Shown here piece by piece: positions 61,812 to 64,000 of a DNA stretch of 64,000 bases. How positions within the stretch are numbered: the stretch's first letter is position 1; the number at the start of each line of letters is the position of its first letter. The stretch is from Lachnoclostridium edouardi. GTDB taxonomy: Bacteria; Bacillota; Clostridia; Lachnospirales; Lachnospiraceae. The translations under genes and the position numbers were made by a program. The notes under the pieces are model-generated. The model ran no database searches. It saw nothing but the letters and a program-made list of their open reading frames with translations, and was not told the DNA's origin. The stretch covers positions 1,737,254 through 1,801,253 of the forward strand of contig NZ_OESQ01000001.1 in assembly GCF_900240245.1 (NCBI RefSeq), in the 5' to 3' direction.

Positions 61812-62575
61812 ACCCGCACTATGTTTAGCCCTAAATCAGTATAATATTTAAATTTATCATCACTTAATTCTTTTCCTGTAATAACAAGATCTACCTTTTC
61901 ATAGTTCCACATATTTACAAATGCAGTACAGCCAAACTTAGAGTGGTCGCACAGCATAATTCTTTTGCTGGCATTATTAAATATTGCTCTTTTAATTCCC
62001 AGTTCCTCAGAATTGGTGATCATAAAGCTTCCTGTGTCAGACACTGCATCTGCGCTCATAAATGTGCAGTCTACATGGATTTGGTTCATAGTCTCCTCTG
62101 CAAAGTTGCCTGTCAGGGTATAGTAGCCGCTGCGCAGCATACCGCCCACTACCATTACTGCATATCCGGAACTGGAGGTTAAAGTACCTGCAATCATTAC
62201 ATCGTTTGTGCAGACTGTCAGCTCCTTTATCTCTTTCATAAATGGTATCATTTCATGGACTGTTGTGCTGGAGTCTAAAAAAATACTGCTGTTAGAATTA
62301 ATATGACGGCAGGCTTCGGCCGCAATCCTGGACTTCTCTCCTGTATGCTGTTTTCTCTTTACCTGATAAGGCTGCTCAAATGTAGTGTCGTCAGAGGAAA
62401 CAAGAATCGCTCCGCCTCTTACACTTTCCACTACTTTCTCTTTTTCCAGTTGTTTTAAGCAGCGGCGTATGGTGGGTACTGAAGAGTTGAATAGTACAGC
62501 CAGCTCATTAATATTTGCATATTTGTTTTCATACATATATGCTTTTATTTTTTCATATCTTTCTGCAGACAACAT
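61808..62575 (-). CDS. DeoR-family sugar-metabolism regulator
   Basis: A 255-residue regulator. Residues 3-57 form the DeoR winged helix (YANINELAVLFNSSVPTIRRCLKQLE), followed by a ligand domain of the DeoR C-terminal type (SSIFLDSSTTVHEM, AEETMNQIHVDCTFMSADAV). The C-terminal domain usually binds a sugar phosphate. It lies downstream of an isomerase/epimerase pair on the same strand, whose operon it probably controls. No clear promoter is visible in the 120-base gap before it. Confidence 0.88.
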   Translation of the reverse strand: MLSAERYEKIKAYMYENKYANINELAVLFNSSVPTIRRCLKQLEKEKVVESVRGGAILVSSDDTTFEQPYQVKRKQHTGEKSRIAAEACRHINSNSSIFLDSSTTVHEMIPFMKEIKELTVCTNDVMIAGTLTSSSGYAVMVVGGMLRSGYYTLTGNFAEETMNQIHVDCTFMSADAVSDTGSFMITNSEELGIKRAIFNNASKRIMLCDHSKFGCTAFVNMWNYEKVDLVITGKELSDDKFKYYTDLGLNIVRV

Positions 62576-62695
62576 ATTTTATCTCTCCGCTCTCTTCAAT
62601 CTGTACTTACTATCAATATACAGGAAAAACCTGGATTTTACAAGCGTTTCGCCTAATTACCTCTTCTCTTTAGTCTCTTTCAGGATGTTTTTAAA

Positions 62696-63511
62696 TTACG
62701 AAATCAGCCTGTTTAAATATTCAAAACTTTTTTCTAAGGCCGTATCCTGATCAGGCCTCTGGAACACTTCTACGCTGACCCAGCCGTCGTATCCTGTTTC
62801 TTTTAATGTTTGAATAAAGGTGGAAAAGTCCAGTTTACAATTGCCTGGATACAGCCTGTTGCTGTCCGCCAGGTGTACATACGTAAATTTCCCCTTTGCC
62901 TGCCGGATACTGTAAAACATATTCAGATCGCTGATAAACATATGGTTGCTGTCCAGCATTAAGCTGCAGTAAGGCTTTTTAATAATCTCCAGCATTTCCA
63001 GTCCTTCCTGGGTAGTATTAATAAAATTGCTGGCAATAGGATTTACCGGTTCCAAAGCCATATAAACCTTTTTCTCCCCTGCATAAGACGCTACCTGAGA
63101 AAGACCATCAACAGACCTGGCAATACACTCCTTGTCATCCTGACCGAACATATACCCGCCCCGCAGTCTTCCCACATTGATCTGAGCTCCTAAAAACTGA
63201 GCTAAATCTACAGCCGCCATAGCCCTTAAAATAGCCTCGTCCCGCCTTTTATTATCTGTATCGCTGAATGTCAGTCCGTCCTGCCCAAATACCTCTCCTG
63301 TACAGATCATAGGAATTTCCAGCTTATATTTTTGGCTTAACTCTCTGATTTTTTCCCAGTCAAAGCTTTTAGGATTACATACCATCAGCTCAGCGCCTTC
63401 ATATCCTGTTTCCTTTAACCGTTCAAAGGACCTTTCTATGTCTCCCTGATATGCGGTAACGCCCGGCCCTTCCTTCACATCCGGGGCCGCTACCTGATAG
63501 CTTAACTTCAT
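62696..63511 (-). CDS. Sugar phosphate isomerase/epimerase (xylose isomerase-like TIM barrel)
   Basis: A 271-residue TIM-barrel enzyme. The metal site is suggested by ALEPVNP with Glu near residue 151, LMLDSNHMF with Asp and His near 180-184, and SVEVFQRP with Glu near 247. This is the AP-endonuclease-2-like family of sugar epimerases and isomerases. AAGGAGG precedes the ATG at 63511. It follows the RPE-like gene by 13 bases. Together with a DeoR regulator it suggests a small pentose or ketose pathway. The exact sugar is unknown. Confidence 0.85.
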   Translation of the reverse strand: MKLSYQVAAPDVKEGPGVTAYQGDIERSFERLKETGYEGAELMVCNPKSFDWEKIRELSQKYKLEIPMICTGEVFGQDGLTFSDTDNKRRDEAILRAMAAVDLAQFLGAQINVGRLRGGYMFGQDDKECIARSVDGLSQVASYAGEKKVYMALEPVNPIASNFINTTQEGLEMLEIIKKPYCSLMLDSNHMFISDLNMFYSIRQAKGKFTYVHLADSNRLYPGNCKLDFSTFIQTLKETGYDGWVSVEVFQRPDQDTALEKSFEYLNRLIS

Positions 63512-63524
63512 ATTTTCCCCTCCT

Positions 63525-64000
63525 TTAGTCTTCTTCCTGCTTATTACTCATCATCATATGAAAGTAAGAAAGCCGCTCTTTGGGCTGCTTTGCCTGAACA
63601 ACAGCTCTTCCCATAACGGTAGTGTCCGCCCCTGCCTGACAAACCATAAAAAGCTCCTTTTCTCCAATTCCTCCGTCTACCCACACTGATTTTTCTGTCC
63701 CTGCAAGCTGCCTTGCCTGATAAATCCTTTTTAAACTGCTTTTTCTAAAGCTTTGATTTTCTCCGTCCGGCTCTGAGGTCATTATTAAAAGGAAATCCAG
63801 ATCTTCCATAAAAGGTTCTCCATGAAAAACAGGGGTGGAAAAATTAAAGGCAAGACCTGCTTTCATACCATGTTTTTTTATTTCTCTGATTACCTCTAAA
63901 GGATAAGGGCTGCTTTCCAGATGAAAAGCAGCCTCCTTTACTCCGCATTCTGCCAAGGGTTTTATGTATGCCAATGGATTTGTTACCATTAAATGTGCAT
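63525..64000 (-). CDS. Ribulose-phosphate 3-epimerase family protein (5' part missing)
   Basis: The frame is open through the right edge: AHLMVTNP lies at the visible N-terminal end, matching the middle of RPE (typically DxHLMV). About 157 residues are present out of roughly 220. Visible motifs are VDGGIGEKEL and MGRAVVQA, the phosphate-binding site. The internal ATG at 63989 is not the true start. It belongs to the same strand and operon as the isomerase downstream and may convert a pentulose phosphate other than ribulose 5-phosphate. Confidence 0.75.
   Translation of the reverse strand, partial: AHLMVTNPLAYIKPLAECGVKEAAFHLESSPYPLEVIREIKKHGMKAGLAFNFSTPVFHGEPFMEDLDFLLIMTSEPDGENQSFRKSSLKRIYQARQLAGTEKSVWVDGGIGEKELFMVCQAGADTTVMGRAVVQAKQPKERLSYFHMMMSNKQEED

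Noticed and set aside
1..64000. Genome-wide TGA read as Trp
   Set aside because: Several intact genes end in TGA with proper family lengths, for example the V-ATPase B gene (TGA TAA), pucR and arsR.

Overview
The window looks like a chromosomal segment of an anaerobic gut-type Firmicute of the class Clostridia, most likely Lachnospiraceae. This rests on moderate-to-low GC, strong AGGAGG ribosome sites with many TTG/GTG starts, a V-type ATPase operon, a compact Tad-like pilus locus with DUF5702 and DUF6382-FHA proteins, and AdhE. No phage, integrase, transposase, rRNA or CRISPR array was seen. There is one tRNA, tRNA-Lys(CTT). The assignment is inferred from gene content, not from a database match.

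Layout. 1-2.3 kb: a truncated DUF4367 anti-sigma-like gene and an ECF-like sigma gene, both on the minus strand, separated by an inverted murG. 2.3-13.2 kb, minus strand: HIT protein, rhomboid, then a complete Tad/Flp secretion locus (read from 13.2 kb downward: prepilin peptidase, TadZ, TadA, TadB, TadC-like, a 58-residue Flp pilin, DUF5702, TadE/G-like, second peptidase, TadE-like, DUF6382-FHA). 13.4-17.4 kb: ArsR regulator, DUF2508, GH13 amylase and GlgB, an alpha-glucan operon. 17.5-23.3 kb: M20 dipeptidase with a membrane transporter, then a two-component system. 23.4-28.8 kb, minus strand: hydroxy-acid catabolism (TtdAB-type dehydratase, enolase-superfamily dehydratase, SLC13-type transporter) with an AraC regulator. 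29-32.2 kb: NlpC/P60 lipoprotein, tRNA-Lys, thioredoxin, a 47-residue ORF, TrmB. 32.4-42 kb: a DUF4145-SH3 protein and the nine-gene V-ATPase operon. 42-46.8 kb: TRIC channel, DUF1461, D,D-carboxypeptidase and an orphan KdpDE-like pair. 46.9-50.8 kb: GntR, cupin, NCS1 permease and hydantoinase/allantoinase-like genes, the last two each broken by one in-frame TGA. 50.8-55.6 kb: a 212-bp inverted-repeat element, an exonuclease with a nearly leaderless promoter, a phosphotransferase and adhE with a Rex-like operator. 55.7-61.8 kb: a symporter, two carbamoylase-type M20 hydrolases, DUF3830 and a PucR regulator. 61.8-64 kb: DeoR regulator, sugar isomerase/epimerase and a partial ribulose-phosphate 3-epimerase.

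How it fits together. The Tad locus should build and export a thin Flp pilus or secrete through it. The hydantoinase-like gene with its permease and the two carbamoylase-like hydrolases with PucR could be two halves of a ureide/hydantoin pathway, of which the first half appears to be decaying or recoded. V-ATPase, AdhE and Rex-type control fit a fermentative, ion-gradient-based lifestyle. The points most worth checking are the two consecutive TGA codons, the repeat element and its relative near 52.1 kb, the near-leaderless exonuclease promoter, two Tad-locus genes whose best starts are ATA, and a tandem-hairpin leader upstream of the symporter.
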